This document shows, in pieces, positions 10,701 to 20,955 of a stretch of DNA of 64,000 nt. Each line of letters opens with the position of its first letter. Positions within the stretch are counted from its first letter, which is position 1. This DNA is from Phymatolithon calcareum (lineage: Eukaryota; Rhodophyta; Florideophyceae; Hapalidiales). The notes below the pieces were generated by a model that saw only the letters and a program-made list of their open reading frames with translations, was not told the origin of the DNA and did no database searches. The stretch spans positions 434,001 to 498,000 of the forward strand of contig OZ345374.1 in NCBI GenBank assembly GCA_977006965.1. The letters run 5' to 3'. Position numbers and translations under genes: made by a program.

Positions 10701-11337
10701 CGACCTTAAAGGAGAAACAGAGCATCGATTGAAGCTCTGGATGGCGCCGTAGCGGCGTTGAAGGTGCTGCCGCAAGAGCAACAGCAAGATCAAATACGCT
10801 CGCTCATCACCGATGCTCGCGCACGAGTTGTTAGAAATGTACTGTCTGTAGATATTTGCGATTCGTTGGTATTGCAGGTTTCGTCAGCGCGCATTGTTGA
10901 AGAACCATTAGGTGTGCGAAGAGAGAGGTCTACATACTAAGATCCTGCTATAATAAGCATGAAGTCTGTGCGCATCGCGCCACGCCGGCTTGATCACGGA
11001 GAGTCTGCAGCGAACACGTATATGCAAAAGATCGGCATTGCAGCCCTGTCGGATAACAGAGAAGCAGAATGAGAACAAGCGTCAATCAAAAAGCAGCACG
11101 AAAACGACGCTGGAAAATGCGGTTTACTGGATTTGTGAAGGAAACCATTACGCCAACCAGGTTGAAAGCCTCAAGAAGAAATTGGAAGCCAGCCAAAAGG
11201 TCGAATACTTTGAAAAGAAGCAATTGCGTGCTCGTTCTGGAGTGCAGCTAAAGAAGAACTGCGACGGCATGACGCAGAACGATACAAAGTACGGTGACCA
11301 CAGCGAAAGTGAGTAAAGACCGATTCGAAGCTAAACA

Positions 11338-11721
11338 GTGTCGTGGAGCGATGTCACGGGCACACTTTACACATCTAAGACCATCCTAACGTCGGCTGTC
11401 TGCGTCATTTCCGTCGAATCCTGCTCGCTTATCCTCGATAGTGGTGCGAATGGAACTGTCGTCCGCGAAGAAAAGTATGTCTCCATGCGCACAAACATTG
11501 GTATCAAGCCGCGCTTCCAAACGCGTAAGCTCGGTGGCCCAACATCACACACGTTTGGCACGGAAGAGAATAGCTCTAAACCCGAGAAAATAGTAGGCCG
11601 CTGTGTGTTCCCAATTCCTGTAGGCGAAGGAGAGTTGATTCTAATTACGGCGATGGTAGTCGCTGGAAACGTCCCTTTTATGCTTGGAAAGGATACGTTG
11701 CAGGAATGCGATGCCGTTTAG
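11338..11721 (+). pseudogene. copia aspartic protease
   Basis: A 127-codon frame containing SCSLILDSGANGTVV at about residues 29-43, where LDSGA is the aspartic protease active-site motif of copia polyproteins. The second half includes VVAGNVPFMLGKDTLQECDA, resembling the flap and C-terminal region of such proteases. Downstream frames shift repeatedly. Confidence 0.75.
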
Positions 11722-12073
11722 GCCCACCGAAAACAAGGAACTTCCTGCAACGATGGCAACTGACGAGTACGATTAAGCACCCCAGTGAGTAAGGAAGGCG
11801 GGCACGCGCGAATTATGCTGTTCTCCAATAAAGTGTGCTTCAACGTTGCAGAGTCTTTCACGTCAACGTCGGGCCTCAGTGACAGCAAGACTGCTGGTCG
11901 TGAGCTGATAAATAAGGCTCATGTCCGGAATCATCTGCACAGAAGATCCATGCAGCGTTGTTCACGCGTGTCAGGTGATGGAATTCTTAGACGGCAGCAG
12001 AAATAGACAACGTGGTGCAGAAATGTGTCGTGTGTATCTGTGTCGGCGATCCGGAGCCCAGTCGTAAGTACAG

Positions 12074-13170
12074 TTGTCGAAATTGAACATGGACTTCAAC
12101 CGCCGATTTTACGTCGACGTTATGTACTGGGCAGGTAAGCCTATTCTTCACGTCGTAGACAATGCCACTGGGTACTCTGAGGCATTCATTAAAACCACAC
12201 GTGAGATTTTGCACGTATTGCAACAGGTTGACACATTTGGAACTGTCGGCATGGGGAGCCCGCCGAGCTCATGGCAGATATTGAGTTTGAAAAGGCGTCA
12301 GTGCACGCGTGGTGTAGAAAGCATAGCAGACAGTTCTTTCCCCTTCCAGCTCGACGGTATAACAAGGCAGGCATCGTGGAGCAGAAGAACCGAGACATCA
12401 AGGATGTCCTTGAGAAATTGGAATTTGACGCATTATACAAGAGCAATAACATACGGGATCACGTAGTCGTGGCGTGCTACAGAAGTAACATCTTGTACGG
12501 CAACAGCTTTCGCTTCAGAATTTGAGTTGGTGGGCCGATACACTCCATCAGCCGATGCCACTGGGCAAAAATTTGTGCATGCGGAGTATCACGAGACAGA
12601 CAAGGATTTGTATCCGCCAAAGTTGCTGGCCAGAATTCTCAAAGGACGTCCCGGAACGCACGACCCAAAAGATTTTGCTGCCGTGGAGTCGGCACTTGTC
12701 TTGGTCCCGGAGGGTAATCGTTCGCGCGGTCGCTGCAAAGAAACCAAAGTTCAATCAATACGGCAAGACGGTTCCATAATTGTTGGCACAGGACGGAGCG
12801 CACGAACAATTGCACGGGAAGATGTACGAAAGCCCCTTCCGACGAGATTGCGTGTTCAGTGGTACCTGCACAACATGAAGTAATTCGAAGTAGGAAAAAG
12901 AAGGGACTCAACGTGTCCAGTGATGATGGTTGTTTCAAGTTCTACAGTGACACCACTTCCCGTGAAGATGACAGCGGAGATTCCTTCCCATCTCTGATTC
13001 CAGCTAGAGATGACTCAAGCGGCAGAGAACCGGAAAAGCCGTATGCAGAAATTGAGATGATATCAAAAGTCTCCGATGAGGACTCTGGTGTCGTGAATCA
13101 ACCACCAGCACATGCTCAGTTACGAAAATCAGCTCGTCTTAATCCGAACGAAAGGCTGTCGAGCCATTAA
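12074..13170 (+). pseudogene. copia integrase and linker
   Basis: A broken integrase: FYVDVMYWAGKPILHVVDNA carries the first Asp, and after frame changes NKAGIVEQKNRDIKDVLEKL carries the catalytic Glu. The frame at 12527-12883 contains the integrase C-terminal text ELVGRYTPSADATGQ through LVLVPEGNRSRGRC. The 12859-13170 frame is acidic, ending LRKSARLNPNERLSSH, the usual LRRSxR linker before reverse transcriptase. Confidence 0.7.
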
Positions 13171-13243
13171 ATTCCTCGAATACGGCGTTCCAGTCGAGAA
13201 CGAAAGTCAATAAAGAGAATTATCGACTCCATACATTCGCTAC

Positions 13244-13428
13244 GATTTATGGTTTGGTATCAGCAGGGCAAAAGTTGCAGAGGGCTTTAAATCAAGTTCG
13301 TATGAATCTTCTTGGCCTTCGAGTCGTAATTAGCATGCCACAACTATTCGAGCGCGAAGGAAACGCGCTAGAGATAATCATGGAGAAGTACGATGACGAC
13401 ATGCTCGTCGCCGCGCGTAGCAGGTAGT
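13244..13428 (+). pseudogene. copia reverse transcriptase, palm remnant only
   Basis: A single frame reads TIYGLVSAGQKLQRALNQ, then MPQLFEREGN, then EKYDDDMLVA, the last part of an RVT_2 domain with YDDD at the catalytic box. The preceding 150 or so residues normally found in this domain are missing, so an internal deletion of about 0.5 kb joined the linker to the palm. Confidence 0.7.
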
Positions 13429-13767
13429 TTCTTTACAGCGCTCGTGATTCCATACCGTAGTCGTTCGAGGTCAGACTGTGGGCGCAGACGCCAGCCATGC
13501 TAACGGTAAATTCAACCGTAGTGTCACAATTTCCCCACTCAGCTACATTTACAATGACGGAGTACCTGTAAAAAGTTAAGTCATTACAGCTTGCACCTAG
13601 ACGGCACAAGCAAATAGTATTGCCAGTTATTGAGCTTGAGGAGCGCCGTGCGTACATCAGAAGGTGTTCCAGGATACCTCGGCGTTGCTGCTTCACCTTT
13701 TGCCGCGTTTTAGGCCAGCTATATCGAACAGCGAACACTGTCGAAGACCGTTGGGGATGCAAAAAGC

Positions 13768-14282
13768 ATGGATGCGTTCATACGTGATACCGCGCGAAAA
13801 CTATTCATCATTCAGTGTTTTCAGCCAACCGTCGCTGGGCGAGAACAAGCGCACATCACTCTGTTTAGCGACGCTGGATATCAACAGGCAGACAAGGAAA
13901 AGAGCGTCGCGCAGGAAGGATGTATAGCTGGAAAAGCGGTTGGTGTGAAAACATTTCCAACATATCACGCAATATCTTGCATGTCGCCCAAACATCACCG
14001 GTGTCTGCGGAGACGATTGCGGCGGTAACGGCGGTCGAGTGCGCAAAGGGCGCAGCAGACGCGTACAAGCACGTGACAGGAGCGCGGTTGCCGACTTGCC
14101 TTGTTGCAGATAGCCGTCGACTGCATCGAGCACTTGCGACGCAATCGCATCCACGAGAGCGCGCAATGATTGCAGACGTACACCGGTTACGACTGCATTA
14201 CGAGCAAGGCGATATCGTGATGGAGTCCTGGGTTCGCAGCGTTGACGAAGCCGCTGACCGCCGAAACAGTTCTTGCACATGA
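13768..14282 (+). pseudogene. copia RNase H remnant
   Basis: The frames at 13768-14028 and 13920-14282 overlap around a frameshift. The first carries HITLFSDAGYQ, with the RNase H first Asp. The second has VSAETIAAVTAVECA (the Glu position), then LVADSRRLHRAL with the ADS motif. The same order is seen in the copia RNase H at 33762-34238. Confidence 0.65.
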
Positions 14283-14725
14283 GCGTATGCTTACATAAGG
14301 GCGGCTTTTGATCGACTTTAACGACTTGCGTGGGTACAGATGCGCAAAAGAAGAGGAATGGTGAGATGGAGTGGTCCTGCGATCAGGGAAGTTTGGTTCA
14401 TGCGCAATTTGAAATTGCACGGGAATTTCTCATGAAGAGGAGAGTGTTGTTGCTGAGTGTGATTTGCCCTGATAGAAACTCTAAGTGGCCTAAGAAAGGA
14501 TAGACCGGAGACCCAGGTGGAAGGTCAGTCAACAATTTGATTTATTAAGACAACCGGAAAGGATGCTTAACGGCGTTTTTCTCAACTCCTTTTAAAATCT
14601 AGCTCTGCTCTGTTCGTGAGCTCGTACTTCTACACAAGGTGCAGAGAGAGATTGGTCTCTCTCTCAAAAGAAGAAGCACTAAAAGTGGGCTAAGAGCTCG
14701 GAACTCGAGCACACCAAAAGAATTA

Positions 14726-17042
14726 GAGGAAATTCGCTGCATGGACCGAAAAAGGTGGCAAAATTCGCTAAATCGGCACCCCTTGCAAAAACTAATACTT
14801 GTTATGATTTGAGCTAGCTAACCCTAGATACAAACACACGACGCCAGTACAAGAGCAATAATGAGGACAGTAAAACCTAGACAGAGGCATATCATTACAC
14901 TGCCCATCCGCTGCGCAAAGCACTCTGCACGTCGTCACATTCGATTCTAAGCCAACTCACAACGCTTTCGTCCGAACCGTCTGAAGTCATGGAGAAGAAG
15001 GAGCTCGTGTTAAGGGTGGGTGACTACCCTGGAGCACACTTTGACGATGTTGTCAACCTCGTAATCGCCCACAACACCTCTATTGGCAAGGCACATTTCG
15101 TGGCAAATCGCAACAAGCAGCGGGTGGCGCTCATCTGTAGCCAGCGCACAGCTTGCGCCTTCCGTGTGAACATCCGAGCGCTGTCGAGCGTCGAAGGCGT
15201 CAGGATCACCACATTTTCAGGACACAGCTGCGTTGGCGGCTCCTCCAGGTTACGACAATTCAGTAAGGAGGTACTCGCGCGGCGGGCGCCAGTGATGACG
15301 GATTTTATCGCCACAAAAGGCCGCGTCAGCGGAAACGCGGCCCAGCTAACGGAGATGGTCCGCAAACAATGTGGTATAGCGCTGAAACCAACGCAAGCGC
15401 ACAGCATAGTGGCTGCGAAGCAGGGAACGGACCTCCATCATCTGGCGCAAATCCGTGTACTGCGCTCGTACTTGGCCGCAGTACAACAGCGTGACCCCGG
15501 CGGAATGTACGCACTTGCAACAACCCCAGTCCCTGGCACGACACAGCAGCAGCTTCACAGCGTTTTCTGTTGCCCAAAGGGAGCGATGGACACATGGGCG
15601 GCCTTCAACGGCTTCGTAAGCGTTGACGCGGCCCATTTAACTTCTGTTACGCAAGGCCAGCTTTTCACCCTCACAACGTATGATTCCAACAGGCATGCGA
15701 CCACTCTGGCCTTCTGCATCGCGCAGGGAGAGAGCGCGCTCAGCTGGGCCAGTTTCCTCTCCAACTGCATTTCATGCTTTCCCAACATTTCGATTTTAAT
15801 GTCAGACGGCGCCAAAGGCCTAGACTCGGCCGAGGTGTCGGAACTTCTCTCGTCCCACAACGTAACGCGCTCGAGGTGCGCGTGGCACCTGCTTTGGAAA
15901 AACCTTCGTGCTGCGGGAATCAAGCACAGCGATGCAGATCGTGCTGCACTGTGGTCAATAGTGTACGCCAGAACTGAGAACTACGCATACCAGCTGCTAG
16001 AGCAGCTCAAGGCGGACAATGAGCCACTAGTGCAGTGGTTTTCGGAGCGCATGCACTCTTGCGCGACGTTTGAATTCCTAAAGCGTGGTCTCTCCCGCTT
16101 GGGTGTTGTAAGCTCTAATAGCGCAGAGCAGACCAACAGTGCACTCGTCAAGGTGCGTGCGGAGCCTATTTGCGACATTGTGGCCTCTATAATCGGGCGA
16201 ATGTCCGACGATCGCTTCAAACGCGGCCGCATGGCGCACGAGATGATATCGACGGGCAAGTTACTCACGCCTTACTGCTACAAGAAGCACCAGGAAAAAA
16301 TTATCCGAGCGCAGAAGTTGCTTGTGGAGCCAGAGGTCATCGAAAGTGACATGCTCAGGTGTGTTGTTAGCAGCGACGTGACTCCATTCCATGTGGTAGT
16401 TACCAGCGAATACCGCGCTGCCTGCTCTTGCCGCCACTTTGAAGAGCACCAAAGGCCATGTAGCCACGTTGTCGCTGCACTTTTGTTCGCTTCTAGACGC
16501 TTGGCGAGGCATCGAGTCGCGTTCGACCCGTGGAACAAGAACTGGTTCGGGGACGCATGGCTCTTGAGAACGTGGGCCAAGCAACACGAGGGCAGCATCA
16601 CTCGCGTTGCAGTCACTGGTGACCAGCTAGTACAGGAAGATTTGCTGCCGTTTGACCTTGTCGCTAAGCCGGGCCTCAAGCGCAAGAGGCCCTACATACC
16701 GTCGGAAATGAGGGCCAGACACTGCTCCTCTTGCGGAAACATCGGTCACTTCTCGCGAACATGCGCCAAGCCTAACATCCACAATATTGTTGAGGCGAAG
16801 CGAGAAAAGATCGACAAAGCGGCACAGTCCATGATAATTGATCTCACCGCCTGCGATGACGGAGATGCTACTTGGGACGAGGAGCAAAAGCCTAGAGAGT
16901 AGTGCACACGATAAAATTTACTCTTTTTACCAAGTGTATTTTCGTAGAGTGCTCTGGTTATCATAATGAGTAGTAGTTTTTGCAAGGGGTGCCGATTTAG
17001 CGAATTTTGCCACCTTTTTCGGTCCATGCAGCGAATTTCCTC
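14726..17042 (+). mobile_element. Mutator-like element (MULE), copy 1, 2317 bp
   Basis: Terminal inverted repeats start GAGGAAATTCGCTGCATGG and are perfect for 69 bp, with weaker pairing for about 15 bp more. A 10-bp duplication AAAAGAATTA flanks the element at 14716-14725 and 17043-17052. It carries one intact transposase gene. Duplication length and long inverted repeats fit the Mutator superfamily (8-11 bp). Confidence 0.95.
14989..16902 (+). CDS. MULE transposase with SWIM and CCHC zinc fingers, copy 1
   Basis: A 637-residue intact protein starting at an ATG 263 bp inside the element. The DDE core shows GFVSVDAAHLTSV (first Asp), SILMSDGAKGLD (second Asp), then a C..H segment, RSRCAWHLLWKN, and NSAEQTNSA (Glu). 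A SWIM-type zinc finger follows, CSCRHFEEHQRPCSH, then a CCHC knuckle CSSCGNIGHFSRTC near the C-terminus. The N-terminal region has a FLYWCH/FAR1-like layout (cysteine in TACAFRVNI, GHSCVGG). It catalyses cut-and-paste transposition in the nucleus. No visible defects, so it could be active. Confidence 0.92.
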   Translation: MEKKELVLRVGDYPGAHFDDVVNLVIAHNTSIGKAHFVANRNKQRVALICSQRTACAFRVNIRALSSVEGVRITTFSGHSCVGGSSRLRQFSKEVLARRAPVMTDFIATKGRVSGNAAQLTEMVRKQCGIALKPTQAHSIVAAKQGTDLHHLAQIRVLRSYLAAVQQRDPGGMYALATTPVPGTTQQQLHSVFCCPKGAMDTWAAFNGFVSVDAAHLTSVTQGQLFTLTTYDSNRHATTLAFCIAQGESALSWASFLSNCISCFPNISILMSDGAKGLDSAEVSELLSSHNVTRSRCAWHLLWKNLRAAGIKHSDADRAALWSIVYARTENYAYQLLEQLKADNEPLVQWFSERMHSCATFEFLKRGLSRLGVVSSNSAEQTNSALVKVRAEPICDIVASIIGRMSDDRFKRGRMAHEMISTGKLLTPYCYKKHQEKIIRAQKLLVEPEVIESDMLRCVVSSDVTPFHVVVTSEYRAACSCRHFEEHQRPCSHVVAALLFASRRLARHRVAFDPWNKNWFGDAWLLRTWAKQHEGSITRVAVTGDQLVQEDLLPFDLVAKPGLKRKRPYIPSEMRARHCSSCGNIGHFSRTCAKPNIHNIVEAKREKIDKAAQSMIIDLTACDDGDATWDEEQKPRE

Positions 17043-17516
17043 AAAAGAATTATTATCCCAGTCCATAAAAGCCTCCACTGGGGACTTGTGGTGATTGCCA
17101 AGGGTAGCAGAAACGTCGACACTGTACCCCTGCTTGACTTTCGTCTAGTCATGCATGCATTTGAGGATGCTACGGATCCTGTTGCTGAGTGGATTTATTT
17201 CGTAAAATAACACCTTGACCTCAAAGATTGGCCTGGAGATTTTTAATTCGAAACAGATAATGCTTCCTCCAAACAATGCTCTAGTTTAGTCGACTGTGGT
17301 ATGTTTGTCTGCGCAAGCGCACGATACATAACAAAAGACGGTCGGCCGTCATTTACAGGACTATATCCCTCGGTTGCAAACAGTCATTCCGGAGAGGATT
17401 TTGCTAGAAACGTTCCTTATATCGTTGTAGAACTTGTGCGCCTTCAACATTCTCGAAACGTACAAGAAAAACGTGCTCTTTCTTTAGTAAACGTGACATC
17501 TTGGATGGTGTAGATG

Positions 17517-17725
17517 ATGTGCTTTTACTTGCTCTATTGCCCATGTTGCAAAAAAAGTATACGAATCCATGCGGGCAGACCACTATGCTTTCGAGAAAGG
17601 CATCTTAAAGCATGAAAAACCGTCCAAAACTCCTATCGGCTTTCAAAAATTCAAAATGTGCCAGGGAAAACGTATTTCCGTGTGATGCGACATATCCAGA
17701 GAAATGAAAACACATGGCACCTTAA
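17517..17725. other. Flank between Ulp1 relic and piggyBac-like element
   Basis: AT-rich sequence with no ORF of note. It ends in TTAA (17722-17725), the target site of the next element. Confidence 0.4.
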
Positions 17726-19192
17726 CCCTCTCGTACTGCACATCCATTTCTGGACAAATCTGTCCTGATTGGGTCATTCTTATTTTGTGGATACTTTTTG
17801 CAGATTTCATTTTTAAAATAATTCAATGATAGTCCATTTCGGGTCTTAAAATCCACCTTTCGGAGTATTGACCGCTGTTACTGAGCCCCAGCACCATTTT
17901 AATCTACGTTCGTCGTACCACTAGGGTCTTAGGAATGTTATTTGCGTAGTTTTTCAGAGCATGAGTGAGTTTTGTTGGATCTATACTGTAGAGAGTGACG
18001 TACACAGGAAGGAAGCAGTTCAGGAGCTTTACTATCAAAATCACAGAGAGCGCATACATTTTTACATCATCAAGTTCTCGGATTGGACGTCTGCTGCAAG
18101 GGAAGCACAAAGATGAATGGCTCTGAAGAGCCCCCGCGCTCCTTCGTTGTGCAGGTAGAAACGGGTTCAATCTCTATATCTTCATCAACATCATTTTCGA
18201 ATCCACCAGGCTCTAAACGGAAAGACCGGATGTGGCCTGGAAAAGTATTGGAGGGTTTCTTGAGATGCTTGAGACTCCCTACAGCGTGAAGTCTTTCCTG
18301 CAAGAAAGACCGTCTAAAACGGTGGGCAGAAACACAATTTTCTGCGGACGGGACAGCTTTAGAAGAAGATGTTCGCTCGCTACGAACTAAATAATTCGCT
18401 CTCAGAGAGTTGAAGAAGCGTGGCCGAAAAAGAAATTCTCCAGACACACCAGACAGTGCAGACCATGAGCAGACTCGGGGTATCAGTAACAAGCCCATGG
18501 AAGGACATCAACCAGCATTACCAGATTCAAATGTGACTTTGGTTACTCGAAACCCTTCGTCTCCAGAGACACCTGACAGTGGAGACCATGAGCAGACTCG
18601 AGGTATCAGCACCCAACAAATAGAAGGACATGAACCAGATTCAAATATGGCTTTGGTTACTCGGAGTCCTTCGCCAGAAGCCAGTGACTCTGATGACGAG
18701 AGTGGAACGGAGGATATCGTACTCGAACCTATCCAGGCCGCAATGACTTATAGTCAGATCGTAGCTCATTAGGTACGCAGATGAACCGCAAAGGACGCGC
18801 AGGCCGAAAAGCTCAGTTTAGGGGCCAAATTCGAATGTTTTGCTCGAAGTAGAACTGCCCGTATCTTTTTATTCAGCCGATTTTGTGAAAACGAAAAAAA
18901 CGGGTCCATGTACTGTGCTTAAGAAGACATCCACCTTGAAATAATATCCGAACGTGCAACTGCTAACTGTCTACATCATCTGAACGAATAGGCATATTTG
19001 GACACGAAAATCGCGGCTTTGCTTGTAGCTTCGCGCACCCTTCGCGAACTCACTCCAAACTTGTTCAGTACGAGCGCATACACATGGGGAAGGACAGGAA
19101 ATACTCTATGACATGTTTCGATGCGCGTGGGCCCCGCAAAAGAATTATTTTACTGTGTCCCAATAAACCTCAATTGTTACAGTACGAGGGGG
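17726..19192 (+). mobile_element. piggyBac-like non-autonomous element at TTAA
   Basis: Flanked by TTAA on both sides (17722-17725 and 19193-19196). The ends are inverted: CCCTCTCGTACTG on the left, and on the right the complement of CCCCCTCGTACTG. TTAA duplications with CCC-starting inverted repeats are the hallmark of piggyBac elements. At 1467 bp it is too short for a full transposase (about 550-600 residues) and I see no DDD core. The only long frame is a repeat-containing ORF at 18410-18772. Confidence 0.75.
18410..18772 (+). CDS. Repeat-containing acidic ORF inside the piggyBac-like element
   Basis: A 120-codon frame (its first codon may not be a start) with two imperfect repeats of about 45 residues: SPDTPDSADHEQTRGISNKP and SPETPDSGDHEQTRGISTQQ, each followed by P/S-rich text, then an acidic tail EASDSDDESGTEDIVLEPI. 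The low-complexity Ser/Asp/Glu composition resembles the disordered acidic N-termini of many DNA transposases. It could be the remaining N-terminus of a deleted piggyBac transposase. No catalytic domain is present. Confidence 0.4.
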   Translation: MKKRGRKRNSPDTPDSADHEQTRGISNKPMEGHQPALPDSNVTLVTRNPSSPETPDSGDHEQTRGISTQQIEGHEPDSNMALVTRSPSPEASDSDDESGTEDIVLEPIQAAMTYSQIVAH

Positions 19193-19196
19193 TTAA

Positions 19197-20945
19197 ACGT
19201 AGATAAATCATCAAAGTACGCACATCTTTTCAGCATTTATAAGGCAAGAATACATTTTCCAAGACGTTAACTTCGGTTTCATGAAATCCCCGACGGTCCA
19301 TACGCAAATTTGGAGGGTCACCGGTACCGTCAGGTGCAATTTTTCGCAGTGCAATATTATAAGGGATGCGACGGATATTTTGCGAACAATAGATGCGCCA
19401 CCGGTGAGGCAGAAATTTTTCTCCTTTACCGGGACCGTCTCCACAAACAATATGCCCCAAACTCATAAATGTGTCAGAACTATGGTAAGCAGACGATATC
19501 TAGGGTACAAGATATTGACGACGCCTGCGCAAGCAGAGAACATGAGTAACATGACGCTCTAGAGCGAGTTCACTAATATTCCCTTGACAACTGATATACG
19601 TAATAGTGTGCTGATCAAGATTGGGAAGCGTCAAACAGCGCGTATAAATAAAATCCTTTTTTTCTAAAGTCTGGGCAATACACCGCAAGGCGTTGTAACA
19701 AATACCAGCAGATATGCACTCGATATGCGTACTCCTTCGGTCTAGCCAGAGGATGTGTGTCTCTGCGTCACTTATCTCGCTTCATGACGGATGTAGCAAA
19801 GCCTTGTGCTATACTGAGATAGCTCTGACCTGTCAAGGCCACAGGCGGAATAGACTCTTCCTACTAAAAAGGATTCTCATAAGAGACAGGTTTGGACAAG
19901 TAGTGGATTACTTTTCATGGACAAATATAGGTTATCGCCTGAAACTTAAGGGCCCGTCCGTGATGAGAAATCACGAGAGACGTTACAAGGGCGTGAATTT
20001 GGTCCCGAGGGACCGAAATTACGCCCGTGGGACTACCGAGTGGTTTCGAATCATGGCCGGTCCCGAACGTTGACGGAGATAACCGGCTTATCAGCCCTGT
20101 TTTGAGGCAGTGGACTTCCCCTTTTCGTTTCTCCCTGCGGGGTAACATGGGATATGTCACCCCATGAGAATGTAATTTTGGGCATTAATTTGGCCACGTT
20201 TTTCCTCGACGGGAGACATAGAATATGTCACCCGGCTGGGCGTTGCTGGCGGGCGACATGGGATATATTACTCCGCCTGAATGATATTTTGGGGAATAAT
20301 TTGGTCAGTTTTCACCCAGCGAGAGACATGGGATGTGTCTCCGGCCGGGTGATAATCTTCAAATTCTTGCACTGGTTCAGCTTTCTCCCCAAAATAATTC
20401 GATATATATATTCCTTTAAAGTTGATTGAAAGCTGGGCAGGACATAGCCTTGATATTGTGCCGGCAAAAGCTGTACACACTCGTGCACAAATCTGTGCAT
20501 CTCTCCAGAGTTGTGCGAGTAATGGTCCGCAACGAGGAGCAGGCCGAAAAGTTATGTTTTTCCGGCTGGGTTAGTCATGCAGTACTGACTGTGTTTTCGA
20601 AAATATTTATCAAAAGATCAAAATTAGAGCAACAGAAAGGGATAGGCATCCCTCATCTCTGGGTTGGAATGGTCAGGGAGCCCTCATCAAGTCCCCTTCC
20701 ACCCTATCGGGTCAAGTTGGGGCCCTCCCATCTTAAGGGCCCTGTTTTGCCCTTACAATGTGCTCCGAAGGCGAGGGGCAAGATAGGACTGAATAGATGG
20801 AAGCGCCGCAATTAGATAGGCGTGGCCTGCATGTAACGAGGCTGCTGTTGCCAAGGGCTGACAGTATGATATGATAATACTTTGCTCATGCTCGTGCTCA
20901 CCCACATTGTCAGGGTAACCAATGAAACGGTAGAATCTAGCATTA
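19197..20945. other. Anonymous spacer between the MULE copies
   Basis: Only scattered short frames occur here, with no domain recognised. The part at 20147-20345 holds an irregular tandem array, listed separately. AT-rich and GC-rich patches alternate, as in decayed repeats. Confidence 0.4.
20147..20345 (+). repeat. Irregular tandem array with GACAT...ATGTC dyads
   Basis: Four variants of an inverted motif occur: CATGGGATATGTCACC, GACATAGAATATGTCACC, GACATGGGATATATTACT and GACATGGGATGTGTCTCC. Two longer units, AATTTTGGGCATTAATTTGG (20173) and ATATTTTGGGGAATAATTTG (20284), are about 111 bp apart, giving roughly two copies of a higher-order unit. I recognise no known family. Confidence 0.55.
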
Positions 20946-20955
20946 AATTATAAAT

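Larger units (their letters stand above)
9486..14556 (+). mobile_element. Decayed Ty1/copia element
   Basis: The left LTR is about 9486-9854. A diverged partner of its first 110 bp is at 14448-14556, where both contain CCTAAGAAAGGATA and GGAGACCCAGGTGGAAG. The left LTR is followed directly by GTTATGGGCCCAG (9855-9867), the internal initiator-tRNA-Met-type primer site known from Drosophila copia. The domain order is that of copia: gag (9995-10700), protease (11338-11721), integrase (about 12074-12890), reverse transcriptase remnant (13244-13428), RNase H remnant (13790-14280). Many stops and frameshifts, and about 20% LTR divergence, make this an old copy. Confidence 0.8.
14556..17516 (+). pseudogene. 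Ulp1/SENP-like (C48) protease pseudogene split by a MULE
   Basis: The left half (14556-14725) reads ERMLNGVFLNSF, then VSSYFYTRCRERLVSLSKEE, like the WLND and FFY segments of Ulp1-type SUMO proteases. The right half (17053-17516) continues as RIIIPVHKSLHWGLVVI with the catalytic His (17076-17078), then DCGMFVCASA with the catalytic Cys (17295-17297). The join restores exactly at the 10-bp duplication AAAAGAATTA. Stops at about 17208 and 17240 and frameshifts in the left half show that it is dead. The decayed copia LTR lies just upstream. It may be a host gene or a transposon-borne protease domain; I cannot tell which. Confidence 0.75.

Noticed and set aside
18070-18498. Minus-strand 142-codon ORF as a gene
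   Set aside because: It overlaps the plus-strand repeat ORF and lacks any motif; probably a shadow frame.
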